Shown here: positions 30,338-39,759 of the stretch, piece after piece
Layout: every line of letters begins with the position of its first letter
Numbering within the stretch: the stretch's first letter is position 1
Source: Conexibacter sp. SYSU D00693
GTDB taxonomy: Bacteria; Actinomycetota; Thermoleophilia; Solirubrobacterales; Solirubrobacteraceae
NCBI RefSeq assembly: GCF_017084525.1
Contig: NZ_CP070950.1
Span: 1,302,001-1,366,000 of the forward strand
Reading direction: 5' to 3'
DNA length: 64,000 nt
The notes under the pieces: generated by a model
What the model was told of the DNA's origin: nothing
The model's input: only the letters and a program-made list of their open reading frames with translations
Databases searched by the model: none
Program-made: the position numbers and the translations under genes

Positions 30338-31188
30338 CAGCGCAGACCCGCCAGCTCGGGGAACAGCGCCAGCGTGAGGGAGGTCACGACGTAGTTGACG
30401 ACCCACAGCGCGACGAACGACAGGACGACGGCCTGGTTGACCGCGCGCCCGACGCCCTCGGGCCCGCCCTTGGCGTTGAGGCCCTTGTAGCAGCAGACCG
30501 TCGCGATGATCGCTCCGAACAGCGCGGTCTTGACCATGGCCGCGAAGAGCTCGGGCGGCGCGAAGTTGGCCTTGAACGTCGCGACGAAGCCGCCGACCGT
30601 CGTGTCGTAGAGCAGGAAGACCGCCGCGACGCCCGACAGGACGCACGCGGCGATCGCCACGAGCAGGAGCAGCGGCGTGACGACGGTCAGGGCGATCGCC
30701 CAGGGGACGATGAGGCGCGTCGGCCGCACGCCGAGCACGAGCAGGGCGTCGAGCTCCTCGCGGATCCGGCGCGCGCCGAGGTCGGCGCACACCGCCGTCC
30801 CCGCCACGCCGGCGACCACCATCGCCGTCACCCACGTCGCGATCTCCCGCACGGCGGCCGTGACGTAGACCCCACCGGTGCGGTCGGGCGAGCCGACGGC
30901 GTCGAGCACGACCCCGGCCTCGACGCCCAGCGCGCCGAAGCCCAGCACGAAGACCGACAGGGCCAGGGGGATGGCGCAGCGCCGGGCGACGATCCACGAG
31001 GCCGAGACCGTGTCGGCGGCGTAGGTGAGCGGGGAGCGCAGGAAGTCGCGCAGCGCGAGGAGCGCCAGCGAGACCATCCCGGCGACCTCGGCCAGCGTGT
31101 CGCGCAGGCGCAGCGGCACGACGAGCTCGAGGGCCCGCGGCGGCTCGGCCACCTTGGCGACCTGGGTGGGTGTCTCTCCGACGGCCAT
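30337..31188 (-). CDS. YrbE/MlaE-family ABC permease, first gene of mce operon I
   Basis: 283 residues. About six hydrophobic segments and the MlaE loop VCADLGARRIREELDALLVLG. ATG 31188 (MAVGETPTQVAK) is preferred over longer frames because AGGG precedes it and homology begins after it. It opens an eight-gene operon; the promoter region 31189-31343 is shared divergently with the carboxyltransferase gene and carries operator units at 31242-31267 and 31324-31349. Confidence 0.93.
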   Translation of the reverse strand: MAVGETPTQVAKVAEPPRALELVVPLRLRDTLAEVAGMVSLALLALRDFLRSPLTYAADTVSASWIVARRCAIPLALSVFVLGFGALGVEAGVVLDAVGSPDRTGGVYVTAAVREIATWVTAMVVAGVAGTAVCADLGARRIREELDALLVLGVRPTRLIVPWAIALTVVTPLLLLVAIAACVLSGVAAVFLLYDTTVGGFVATFKANFAPPELFAAMVKTALFGAIIATVCCYKGLNAKGGPEGVGRAVNQAVVLSFVALWVVNYVVTSLTLALFPELAGLR

Positions 31189-31241
31189 CGACCCTGATGC
31201 GCGCAGACCCGGGTGGCCCCGATCGGGCCCACACCACCTCC

Positions 31242-31267
31242 GCACAGGCTGACCGTACTCAGTGTCC
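31242..31267. promoter_or_regulatory. Operator pair overlapping the mce operon I promoter
   Basis: GTACTCAGTGTCC (31255-31267), abutted by degenerate GCACAGGCTGACC (31242-31254). On the minus strand TTGACT (31281-31276) and TACGGT (31257-31252), 18 bases apart, look like -35/-10 elements for yrbE; the operator would lie between and over them. Confidence 0.55.
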
Positions 31268-31323
31268 AGATTGTGAGTCAAGCGGCAACCCACCGCTTCG
31301 TGGTGGCGGCCGCCGCGGGACTA

Positions 31324-31349
31324 GGACACAATGTCCGGACCACATGTCT
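31324..31349. promoter_or_regulatory. GGAC-N5-GTCC operator, tandem pair over the carboxyltransferase start
   Basis: GGACACAATGTCC (31324-31336) directly abuts GGACCACATGTCT (31337-31349), which contains the ATG at 31344. Confidence 0.7.
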
Positions 31350-32930
31350 GAGACGCCCGTCCCCACCACCCCGTCCTCCGACGCCCCGGCGCCGGGCGAG
31401 GTCACCAAGGCCCAGGGCCTCGCCGAGCTCGAGCGCCGCCGCGCCCTCGCGCTGGCCATGGGCGGCCCCGAGCGGGTCGCCGCCCACCACGCGCGCGGCC
31501 GGCTCACCGCCCGCGAGCGGGTCGCCCTGCTGCTCGACGAGGGCTCGTTCGTCGAGCTCGGCATGCTCGCCCACTCCGACCGGCCCGAGGTCGGCGAGCG
31601 CGCGGCGGCCGACGCGTCGGTCACCGGCGTCGGGACCGTCGACGGGCGCAAGGTCTGCGTCATCGCCAACGACGCGACGGTGCTCGCGGGCACGACCGGG
31701 AAGGTCGGTTCGCGCAAGCAGGGCCAGATCATGAGCCTGGCCGGGCGCAAGGGCTACCCGCTCGTGATGCTCGGCGACGCCAACGGCGGGCGCCTGCCCG
31801 ACCTCCTCGGCTCGGACTTCGGCGCCTCGGCCGGCACCGACGAGGGCGAGCACTTCCTCGGGGTGCGCGTGACGGGCGACCGCATCCCGCGCGTGACGGC
31901 CATCCTCGGCAACGCCTACGGCGACCCGGCGTTCTGGGCGGGCTCCTCGGACTACGTGGCGATGGCGGAGGGCTGCTCGGTCGCGCTCTCCGGGCCGTCG
32001 CTCGTCGGGTCCTCCACCGGCGCCGCCACGACGCACGACGACCTCGGCGGACCGGCGATGACCGTGCGCACCACCGGCGTGGTCAGCCGGCTCGAGGCCA
32101 CGGAGGCCGACGCGATCGCCTCGGTGCGCCGCTTCCTGTCCTACCTGCCCTCGAACGCCTCCCGGCCGGCGCCGGTCGCCGCGCCCGTGGCGCCCACGAC
32201 CCCCGGCGAGGCGCTGCTGGAGGTCGTGCCCGACCGCGGGCGGCGCGGCTACGACGTGCGCAAGGTCATCGACGCCGTCGTCGACGGCGGCTCGTTCTTC
32301 GAGCTGCACCCGGAGTTCGCCCGCAGCGTCGTCGTCGGCCTGGCCCGCGTCGAGGGCCAGCCGGTCGGCGTCCTGGCCAACCAGCCGAAGTTCCGCGGCG
32401 GCGTGCTCGACGTCCCCGCGGTCGTGAAGGCCACGCGGCTGCTGGACCTCTGCAACGGCTTCGGCCTGCCGCTCGTCACGCTGCAGGACATGCCCGGCGT
32501 CATGGTCGGCGAGGACGCCGAGCGCCAGAGCGTCGCCCGCCGGCTCATGGAGCTCTTCACCGCCGTGGCCCGCTCGCCCGTGCCGAAGGTCACCGTCATC
32601 CTGCGCAAGGCGTTCGGCTTCGGCTACATCGCGCTGGCCGGCCCGTCGATGGGCACCGACTACGTCGTGGCGTGGCCCAACGCCGAGATCGGGTTCATGG
32701 CCGCCGACAACGCCGTCCAGGTCGTCCACGCCCGGCGGCTGCGCGAGGTCCGCGAGCGCGACGGCGAGGACGCGGCGCGCGCGCTGGCGGCCGAGCTGGA
32801 GGCCGACGTGCACTCCGCCTTCGCCCCGTGGCAGGCGGCGACGCAGTCCTTCATCCACGACGTCATCCGCCCGCAGGACACGCGCCAGGCCGTGGTCGAC
32901 GGCCTCTTCATCGGCAGCGGCTACCGCTAG
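31344..32930 (+). CDS. Acyl-CoA carboxylase carboxyltransferase (beta) subunit-like protein
   Basis: 528 residues. Crotonase-fold carboxyltransferase with N-terminal ARGRLTARERVALLLDEGSF and C-terminal half AFGFGYIALAGPSMGTDYVVAWPNAEIGFM. It lacks the usual GGARTH histidine motif (here GGPAMTV), and no biotin carboxylase or biotin carrier gene occurs in the window, so its acyl-CoA substrate and partners are unclear; geranyl-CoA or side-chain carboxylation, or a decarboxylase role, are possible. It lies between the two mce operons, divergent from operon I across tandem operators and convergent with operon II (CTAG stop overlap). Confidence 0.88.
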   Translation: MSETPVPTTPSSDAPAPGEVTKAQGLAELERRRALALAMGGPERVAAHHARGRLTARERVALLLDEGSFVELGMLAHSDRPEVGERAAADASVTGVGTVDGRKVCVIANDATVLAGTTGKVGSRKQGQIMSLAGRKGYPLVMLGDANGGRLPDLLGSDFGASAGTDEGEHFLGVRVTGDRIPRVTAILGNAYGDPAFWAGSSDYVAMAEGCSVALSGPSLVGSSTGAATTHDDLGGPAMTVRTTGVVSRLEATEADAIASVRRFLSYLPSNASRPAPVAAPVAPTTPGEALLEVVPDRGRRGYDVRKVIDAVVDGGSFFELHPEFARSVVVGLARVEGQPVGVLANQPKFRGGVLDVPAVVKATRLLDLCNGFGLPLVTLQDMPGVMVGEDAERQSVARRLMELFTAVARSPVPKVTVILRKAFGFGYIALAGPSMGTDYVVAWPNAEIGFMAADNAVQVVHARRLREVRERDGEDAARALAAELEADVHSAFAPWQAATQSFIHDVIRPQDTRQAVVDGLFIGSGYR

Positions 32931-34303
32931 CAGTCCGCGTGGATGCGCGGGAAGACGTAGCCCGACTTCGCCAGGGCCTCCGGGCCGCTGATGCGCGGCC
33001 CGTCGGGGGTCGCGCCGTCCTTGCCGACCATCCCGGGCTTGGGGTAGGGGTTCCAGGTGAGCCCCATCTGCCGGCCCAGCAGGCCGCTGCGCAGCAGCGT
33101 GTAGGCCGCCTTGGTCACCGAGTCGGGCAGGCCGGCCAGCGAGTTCTCCCCGACGATCGGCGTGAGGCGGATCAGGTGGCCGATGGCGTCGTAGGAGTTC
33201 GAGGCCGAGCCCAGGCCCGTGACCGCCGCGATGACGTCCTTGGTGTAGGGCTCGGTGTAGCGGACCATCGGGGCGAGCTCGCAGACCGTCCTGCGCAGCT
33301 GCGGCAGCGCGCCGGAGAGCGGTGAGGACAGGCGCTGCACCCGCTCGAGCGTGCCCTGCAGCGGACCGCTCACGCGCCCGAGCTCGCGCACCGCGTTGCG
33401 GCCCTGCTGGGCGGCGGGGCGCAGGGCCTGCACCGCGGGGCGCAGGTCGTCGACCGTGTCGGCGAGCCGGCGCACGACGGGCGTGGCGGTCGTCGCCGCG
33501 GCGCGCAGCGTCCCGCTCGTGCGCTGCACCTGCCCGAGCGTCGCGGGCAGCTCGTCCAGCGTGCGGGCCAGCGCCGCGTCGCGCGCACCGACCGCGCGCA
33601 GCGCCGCGAGCCCGCGGTCGGCCGTGACGCGCACGGCCGCGCCCCGCTCGCCCACGGCGGCGGTCACGCGCCCGAGGCGGTCGACGAGCCGCGCCAGCTG
33701 CCGGCGGTCCTCGCTGAGCAGCCCGAAGACCGAGCCTCCGTGCTGGACCACCTGGGAGGCCTCGCCGAGCGTGCGGTTCAGCCCGTCGCCGCGGCCCTCG
33801 ACCGCCCGGCCCAGGCCCCGCACGAGCTGACGCGCGCCGGTCCGCCCCGGGCCCTGGAGGACCGAGAGCAGCTGGTCGACGTCCACGTACTCGTCGGCCT
33901 GGCCGACCGGGAGGACGTCGTCCTCGCCCAGCGCCCGCGACGAGCTCCCGGGCGTCAGCTCGACGTAGTTCTCGCCGACCGGCGTGCGCTGGCGCAGCGT
34001 CACGCGCGAGTCGGCCGGCACCGGCAGCACGCGCTCGTCGGTGATGTCGAGCTCGAGCAGCGTCGCGTAGCCCTGGCGCGAGACGTCGGCCACCCGGCCG
34101 ACCTTCGCGCCGGCCATCGTCACGCGCGAGCCCTTGCCCAGCGCCGACGAGGTCGGCACGAGCGCGCGGACCTTCGTGACCTCGCCGCCGCCGACGTCCC
34201 CCGACAGCATGAGCGAGCCGACGAACGTCCCGACGGCGACGACGAGCCCGACGACGAAGACGGCGAGGTGGTTGGCGAAGCGCCCGGGGCTGCCCTGCTG
34301 CAT
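32927..34303 (-). CDS. Mce-family protein, sixth (MceF-position) subunit, operon II
   Basis: 458 residues. Anchor helix ~13-35, MCE domain ~42-125 (VTMAGAKVGRVADV; TPVGENYVELTPG), helical needle, then a C-terminal segment with LVRL-like GHLIRLTPIVGENSL and a Trp/Tyr/Pro-rich end. Collinear with 21686-23017 in operon I, but ~15 residues longer. TGATG coupling with the preceding gene. Last gene of operon II; shares CTAG with the convergent carboxyltransferase. Confidence 0.9.
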   Translation of the reverse strand: MQQGSPGRFANHLAVFVVGLVVAVGTFVGSLMLSGDVGGGEVTKVRALVPTSSALGKGSRVTMAGAKVGRVADVSRQGYATLLELDITDERVLPVPADSRVTLRQRTPVGENYVELTPGSSSRALGEDDVLPVGQADEYVDVDQLLSVLQGPGRTGARQLVRGLGRAVEGRGDGLNRTLGEASQVVQHGGSVFGLLSEDRRQLARLVDRLGRVTAAVGERGAAVRVTADRGLAALRAVGARDAALARTLDELPATLGQVQRTSGTLRAAATTATPVVRRLADTVDDLRPAVQALRPAAQQGRNAVRELGRVSGPLQGTLERVQRLSSPLSGALPQLRRTVCELAPMVRYTEPYTKDVIAAVTGLGSASNSYDAIGHLIRLTPIVGENSLAGLPDSVTKAAYTLLRSGLLGRQMGLTWNPYPKPGMVGKDGATPDGPRISGPEALAKSGYVFPRIHADC

Positions 34304-35616
34304 CAGTGCATGTCCTTCGCGGTCGGGACGCGCCCGCCGATGACCTTGCCGGGGGTGCACGCCTGCGGCGCGACCTCGCCCGGGTCGTTGAGCAGGCTGC
34401 TGGACTGCGCGCCGAGCACGACGTTGCCGCGCGGGATGGGTCCGCGCGCGTCGCCGAACTTCGAGATCGACGCGTTCCACTGGAAGAAGCCCTGGACGCC
34501 CTCCTTGCAGCTGGCCAGGTTGCGGGTGACCTTGTCGACGGTGTCGGCCTGCGGCGCGAGCTGGTCGACGGCGCGGTCGAGGTCGGCGGCCAACGGGCGC
34601 AGCTCGCGGGCGAGCGGGACGAGGTCGCCGACCGGCGCGCGCAGCGCGCGGATCGCCGGGCGCAGGTCGCCGGCCAGGCGGCGCAGGCCGGTGAGGCTCT
34701 GCGGCAGCTGCCCGGCGACGGGCGAGAGCGCGCGCAGCGCGCCGTCGACGTCCCCGAGGACGCCGCGGGTGGCCGTGAAGGACGCGTCCACCGCGGCGAG
34801 CGCGGGCGGCAGCTCGCGCAGCGTCGCGTCGAGGTCGCCGCGGCCGTCCTGCAGGGTCCCGAGCGTCGTGGCGCCGTCGCGCACGAGCTTGCGCAGCGCC
34901 TCCTGGCGGCGACCGACCTCCTGCGTGAGGACGGCGGTGTCGTGCACGAGGCGGCGGACCTTCGGCGCGCGGCGCGCGAGCTGCCGGGAGATCTCGCCCG
35001 CGTTGTGGATGAACGGCACGAGCTGGACGACCAGCGCGCGCAGCGAGCGGCCGCGGTCGGCCATCCCGTTGCCGAGGTCGTCGAGCAGCGTGCGCAGCCG
35101 CAGGCGCTGGCTGGGGCCGAAGACGTTGAGGACGTCGGAGACGTTGACCGGCAGCTTCGTCTGCGACGGCGCCAGCGGCTCGTCGGGGTCGGCCACGCCG
35201 GCCGACGGGTGGCCGCGGTCGACGACGTCCAGGTACATGTCCTGCAGCGCGGTCGTCGGGCGCAGCTCGGCACGGGCGTCCTTGAAGATCGGGCCGAACT
35301 CGTCGCGCACCTCGACGCGCAGCACGGGCTGGTCGCCGCGGACCTCGACCTCCTTGACCGTGCCGATCGGGACGCCCTTGAGCTTGACGTCGTTGAGGCC
35401 CTCCTGCACCGCCGTGACGTCGTCGACGGCGAAGCGCACCTGCGAGGTGTCGGTGAGCGCGTTCGGGTTGACGCGCGCCAGGATGAAGAGCAGCAGGCCG
35501 ACGCCCAGGGCGAGGCCGAGCGCCACGGCGACTGCCGGGCGCATCGAGCGGGTGGCCTCGAGGCGCAGGCGCGCCTGGTTGAGGCCCCTCGTGCGACGGG
35601 TCCGCGGGTCGATCAC
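34303..35616 (-). CDS. Mce-family protein, fifth (MceE-position) subunit, operon II
   Basis: 437 residues. Anchor helix ~27-47, MCE domain ~55-135 (VDDVTAVQEGLNDVKLKGVP), needle helices, FFQWNASISKFGD near the C-terminus matching FFAWSMSVFKFG of the operon I paralog, and a terminal Cys-containing loop. No N-terminal lipobox. GTG 35616 overlaps the preceding stop (GTGA). Confidence 0.9.
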   Translation of the reverse strand: MIDPRTRRTRGLNQARLRLEATRSMRPAVAVALGLALGVGLLLFILARVNPNALTDTSQVRFAVDDVTAVQEGLNDVKLKGVPIGTVKEVEVRGDQPVLRVEVRDEFGPIFKDARAELRPTTALQDMYLDVVDRGHPSAGVADPDEPLAPSQTKLPVNVSDVLNVFGPSQRLRLRTLLDDLGNGMADRGRSLRALVVQLVPFIHNAGEISRQLARRAPKVRRLVHDTAVLTQEVGRRQEALRKLVRDGATTLGTLQDGRGDLDATLRELPPALAAVDASFTATRGVLGDVDGALRALSPVAGQLPQSLTGLRRLAGDLRPAIRALRAPVGDLVPLARELRPLAADLDRAVDQLAPQADTVDKVTRNLASCKEGVQGFFQWNASISKFGDARGPIPRGNVVLGAQSSSLLNDPGEVAPQACTPGKVIGGRVPTAKDMH

Positions 35617-36974
35617 GGCTTGCGCGCCCTCCGTGCGCTCGCCGGCTCGGTGCCCGGGGTCGGGCCGAGCGGCTGGTAGCCCATGAACGTGGCCAGCGCC
35701 TCCTGCAGCGAGTTGCACGCCGCGACCTGGGCCGCGTCGGGGTTCATGAGGTAGATCTGGCAGGGCAGCGAGTTCAGCGGCGAGCTGCCGACGGTCGCCG
35801 GGAAGCGGATGAAGTGCCCGTTGGCGTCCATCTGGCCCCCGGCGCCCGAGGCCAGGCCGGTGAACGTGCCGCCGATCATCACCGCGGTCGAGCGCTTGGT
35901 CTGCGGGTCGACCTCGTTGAGGTACGGCAGGATCGTCCGGTCGAGGCGCTCCACGCTCGGCGTGAGGTCCTTGACCAGCGGCAGCCCGCGCCGGGCGGTG
36001 CCCGCCAGCGACGAGGCCGCGGGGCGCAGCGCGCGCAGCAGCGGGACCGCGCGGTCGACGAGGCGGTCGGCCTCGACGACGGCGGGCCGCAGCTCGCGGA
36101 AGGTCGGCGCGACCTGGCCGGCGGGCCCCTCGAGCCTCGCGAGCAGCGGGTCGGCGAGGTCGAGCGTCGCGCCCAGCCGCGTCAGGGTGCTCTGCACCTC
36201 GCGCGCGGTGCCGGGCGCGCGCTGGAGCGTGGCGCGCAGCTCGCCGGCGCGGGCGGCGGTGGTGGCCAGCGTCGCGGCGGCGCCGGCGACGGTGCGGCGC
36301 AGCCCGTCGTCGGGCGCGTCCAGGCTGCGCACGGTGCTCGCGACCCCGCGCACCAGGCCGCGCAGGTCGCGGTCGAGCTGCTGGCCGCGCAGGGCGCCCA
36401 CGCCGCGGCGCACGTCGGGCGCCACGCGGGCGACGGTGTCCAGGAGGCGGCCGGGCGCGTCGGCGTCGGCGAGCGCCTCCGCGGTCTCGCGCGGGAGCGT
36501 CTGCAGCCCCTGGCGCGCCCGCCCCTGCACCGCTGCGGTGACGTCGTCGACCTCGGTCTGGCGCGCGGTGCGGGCGACGGGGATGGTCCCCGAGAGCGGA
36601 CCGCGGGCGCGCGAGCCGCGCTCGAGGTCGACGTAGAACGTGCCACCGAGCACGGACTTGAACCGCAGGACGGCGCCCGCGTCGGCGTAGAGCGGGCCGG
36701 CCTCGTCCTCGACGTCCATGGTCACGGTCGCGTCGCGCCCGCCGGGGTTGAGCTCGACGTCGCGCACCTCGCCCGCCGGGACGCCCTGGATGCGCACCTC
36801 GCTGCCCTGCTTGAGCTGCTGGCCGTCGGCGAACACCGCGCGGACGGTGTGCGTGTCGGCGCCGGAGAGCAGGCCGACGAGCGCTCCGGAGAGCCCGGCC
36901 GCGATGACGAGCACCACGACGCCGAGCATCGTGGCCCCGCGCAGGACGTCGCGGTCGACGGGCAGGCGCGCCAT
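35613..36974 (-). CDS. Mce-family protein, fourth (MceD-position) subunit, operon II
   Basis: 453 residues. Anchor helix ~15-37, MCE domain ~45-128 (VRIQGVPAGEVRDV; SVLGGTFYVDLERG), needle helices, and the tail GHFIRFPATVGSSPLNSLPC shared in pattern with the operon I paralog 24270. ATG 36974 overlaps the previous stop by one base. Confidence 0.9.
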   Translation of the reverse strand: MARLPVDRDVLRGATMLGVVVLVIAAGLSGALVGLLSGADTHTVRAVFADGQQLKQGSEVRIQGVPAGEVRDVELNPGGRDATVTMDVEDEAGPLYADAGAVLRFKSVLGGTFYVDLERGSRARGPLSGTIPVARTARQTEVDDVTAAVQGRARQGLQTLPRETAEALADADAPGRLLDTVARVAPDVRRGVGALRGQQLDRDLRGLVRGVASTVRSLDAPDDGLRRTVAGAAATLATTAARAGELRATLQRAPGTAREVQSTLTRLGATLDLADPLLARLEGPAGQVAPTFRELRPAVVEADRLVDRAVPLLRALRPAASSLAGTARRGLPLVKDLTPSVERLDRTILPYLNEVDPQTKRSTAVMIGGTFTGLASGAGGQMDANGHFIRFPATVGSSPLNSLPCQIYLMNPDAAQVAACNSLQEALATFMGYQPLGPTPGTEPASARRARKP

Positions 36975-38308
36975 CAGCGTCCCCTCCGCGCCAGCGCCTG
37001 CGGCTTGTCGATGATCGGGTACGGCTTGGCCAGGTACTCGCACGGGTCCGGGTAGCCGTCGCGCACGACCAGGCCGGTGGTGTCCTGCATGCTCAGCGCC
37101 TCGGTCGGGACCGGCGCGGCGATCTGGAGGCGGAACTGCATCGGCGCGCCGTTGGGCCCGCCCGGGGCCCGCGCGCCGAGCCCGGTCATGCTGCGGAACA
37201 CCGCCCCGAAGTTCTTGATGTCGCAGCCGTAGGGCGCGAGCTGGTCGGCCATCCGGCGCAGGTCGTCCGCGAGCCCGACGACCGGCTTGAGCAGCGGGTC
37301 GGCGGCCGACGTGACCCGCAGGGCGGCCGGCACCGTGGGCTCGACCTCGGCCAGCAGCGGGCGGGCCTTGCGCAGCGGGTCCTGGGCCTCGGCGAGCAGC
37401 GCGCGGGTGGCCCGCAGCGCGCCCGGCGCGTCGGGCAGCACGCGGCGAGCCGCCCGCGAGAGGCCCTGCGCCGCCACGAGCAGCGGACGCCCCGCGCCGA
37501 GGCCGGCCTGGGCGGCGGCCAGCGCCCCGGGGGCGGCGTCGAGCGTGGCCCGCGTCGCGTCGCGCTCCGTGACGAACGGGGTCAGCGCGTCGCTCGCGGC
37601 GGCGGGCAGCGCGCTCAGGGCGACGCGGCGGTCGTCGAGCGGGACGAGCGCCGCGTGCAGCGACGGCAGCAGCCGCGCGGTGGCGTCGGTGCGCAGCGCG
37701 GCGAACAGCTCGGAGGTCGGACCGATCTCGCGGGCGCCGGCCCGCAGGAGGTCGTTGACGTTGCGCCCCTGGCCGGCCAGGCCGGTGCCCAGCTCGCCGA
37801 CGAGCGGGCGCAGGGCGCCGCGCGTCTCGCGGTCCAGGACGTCCAGGGCGTCCGTGGCGCCGTAGGTCAGCGTGTCGTGCCCACCCACGATGGCCCGGCC
37901 GTCGGCGAGCGGCTCGCGGCTGCGCCCCGGCAGCAGCTCGACGTAGCGCGAGCCCAGCAGGCCGTTGGCGCGGATGCGGATGCCGGTGTCGGCGCGCAGG
38001 TCGGTGCCCGGCTCGATCTGGAGCTCGAGGCGGCCGGTCCCGCCGGGGCCGCTGTCGACCGCCTTGACCTGGCCGACCCGCACGCCGCCCAGGCGCACCG
38101 GGTCGTGGGAGATGAGGTTGCCGACCTGGGGCACCTGGGCGTCGACGAACCGGTAGTCGCGCCCCGGGACGCCGTCGTAGAGCTTCACCGACAGCCAGCC
38201 GAACGCCGCGAGCAGGACGAGCACGGCGACGCCGCGGCCGAGGACCCGGACGGGCGGCTCGTCGTCGTAGCGGCGCACGCGCCGGGTGGTGGCTCGCAGG
38301 CGGCTCAC
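36974..38308 (-). CDS. Mce-family protein, third (MceC-position) subunit, operon II
   Basis: 444 residues from GTG 38308. Basic N-terminus, anchor ~24-43, MCE domain ~50-135 (VRLGGVRVGQVKAV; ANGLLGSRYVELLPG), needle helices, GCDIKNFGAVFRSMTGL and a C-terminal Cys-Tyr region. Position partner of 25595-26887. Coupled by GTGA. Confidence 0.9.
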   Translation of the reverse strand: MSRLRATTRRVRRYDDEPPVRVLGRGVAVLVLLAAFGWLSVKLYDGVPGRDYRFVDAQVPQVGNLISHDPVRLGGVRVGQVKAVDSGPGGTGRLELQIEPGTDLRADTGIRIRANGLLGSRYVELLPGRSREPLADGRAIVGGHDTLTYGATDALDVLDRETRGALRPLVGELGTGLAGQGRNVNDLLRAGAREIGPTSELFAALRTDATARLLPSLHAALVPLDDRRVALSALPAAASDALTPFVTERDATRATLDAAPGALAAAQAGLGAGRPLLVAAQGLSRAARRVLPDAPGALRATRALLAEAQDPLRKARPLLAEVEPTVPAALRVTSAADPLLKPVVGLADDLRRMADQLAPYGCDIKNFGAVFRSMTGLGARAPGGPNGAPMQFRLQIAAPVPTEALSMQDTTGLVVRDGYPDPCEYLAKPYPIIDKPQALARRGR

Positions 38309-39759
38309 GGTCCCAGGAGGAGGTCGAGGAGGCCGCCGTCGAGCGTGCGTCCGTCGTCGTGGCCACGGCCGGTCAGGTCCTTGAGCACGCCGTCGACGGC
38401 GTCGGTGACGCCCTTGAGGACCTCGCCGCCGGGCAGGCGCTGCACCGTCTCGCCGACCTTCGGCAGCAGCGGCTGCTTGACCGACGGCAGCCGCTCGACG
38501 AGGTCCTTGACGACGTCAGGGCGCCGCGCGTCGGGACGGGCCGGGGCGCGACGGTCGGGGGCGGCCGGCGCCTTGGCCTGCTCGCGCCGCTTCTCCTGGC
38601 CCTTGGTGAGCCGGTCGACCATGGTGAGCACGAGGTCGGGGCTCACCGACGCCTCCCCGCGGAAGACGTGGCCGAGGCCGTCGCGGAACTGGATCGCGCG
38701 CGACCAGTTCTCGAGGATGGCGATGATGTTGTCGGCGCTGCCGTCGAGCGTGTCGCTCACCGGCTTGAGGGACTGCGCCATGCCGGCCACCGCCTGGGCC
38801 GTCGGGCGGGCGCGGCGCAGGACGGGCGTCGCCTTGGTGGCCAGGCGCGACAGGTCGGGGCCGGCGTCCGTGGCGACGTCGAGCGTCGGCGCGGCCGCCT
38901 CGCGGAAGCCGTCGACCTCGCGCAGCGTCGCGGCCAGCGGCGGGGCGGCGGCGGCGATCTCCCGCGCGGCCGGCCCGAGGTCCTTCGTCGTGGTCTCGAG
39001 GTCACCGAGGAAGCCGCGCAGGGTGCGCAGCGTCTGCGGCGCCCGGGCGAGCGTGGTGCGCAGCTGGGCGCGACGCGCGGCGACGGTCTGCGCGGTGTCG
39101 CCGACCGTGTCCACCATCCGCGTGAGCGCGCGCCGCTCGCGGGTGACCTCGCGCACGAAGCGGCCGCTGCGGGCGAGCAGGTCGTCCATCGTGCGGTCGT
39201 CGGCGCGCAGCTGGGCGAGCACCGCCGAGGCGTCCTCGAGGCCGACCGGGAACTGCTCGAGCAGCTTGCGGATGTCGACCCGGCGACCGACGACGGCCTC
39301 GCCGGCCTCCGTGAGCAGGACCTGCGCGCGGGTGCGCGTGTCGGCGTCGAAGACCCCGAGGACCTGGTCGAGGTCCGTGGGCGTCGTGACGCGGTCGGCG
39401 GGCACCGTCGTCCCGCTGGGCACCGGGGCGCGCCGGGCGTCGCCCGGGTCCAGCTCCACCCGCTTGAGACCCAGGAAGTTGGCCGAGACGACGGCCACCG
39501 AGGCGTCGCGGCCGACGGGCCCGGCACCGTCCTCGAGCTCGAGCTCGGCGACGACGCGGTCGCCCGGCTCGAGGCGGAGGTCGACGCGACCGCGGTCGAT
39601 CCCGGCGATGCGCACGGCCGAGCCGTCCTGCAGGCCGCCGGCGTTGGTGAGCGGCACGCGCACGACGTAGCGGTCGTCGTCGCCGCCCAGGAGCACCACG
39701 GCGCCCACGGCGACGGCGACGAGGGCCAGGAGCGCGGCGGCCAGCCGCCCGGCGCTCAT
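38305..39759 (-). CDS. Mce-family protein, second (MceB-position) subunit with long C-terminal tail, operon II
   Basis: 484 residues. Anchor ~5-24, MCE domain ~32-112 (VRIAGIDRGRVDLRL; NFLGLKRVELDPG), needle helices to ~370, then a charged Lys/Arg/Ala/Pro-rich linker and the same terminal LLDLLLGP as the operon I partner. FRDGLGHVFRGEASVSPDLV is also conserved between the pair. ATGA coupling. Confidence 0.9.
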   Translation of the reverse strand: MSAGRLAAALLALVAVAVGAVVLLGGDDDRYVVRVPLTNAGGLQDGSAVRIAGIDRGRVDLRLEPGDRVVAELELEDGAGPVGRDASVAVVSANFLGLKRVELDPGDARRAPVPSGTTVPADRVTTPTDLDQVLGVFDADTRTRAQVLLTEAGEAVVGRRVDIRKLLEQFPVGLEDASAVLAQLRADDRTMDDLLARSGRFVREVTRERRALTRMVDTVGDTAQTVAARRAQLRTTLARAPQTLRTLRGFLGDLETTTKDLGPAAREIAAAAPPLAATLREVDGFREAAAPTLDVATDAGPDLSRLATKATPVLRRARPTAQAVAGMAQSLKPVSDTLDGSADNIIAILENWSRAIQFRDGLGHVFRGEASVSPDLVLTMVDRLTKGQEKRREQAKAPAAPDRRAPARPDARRPDVVKDLVERLPSVKQPLLPKVGETVQRLPGGEVLKGVTDAVDGVLKDLTGRGHDDGRTLDGGLLDLLLGP

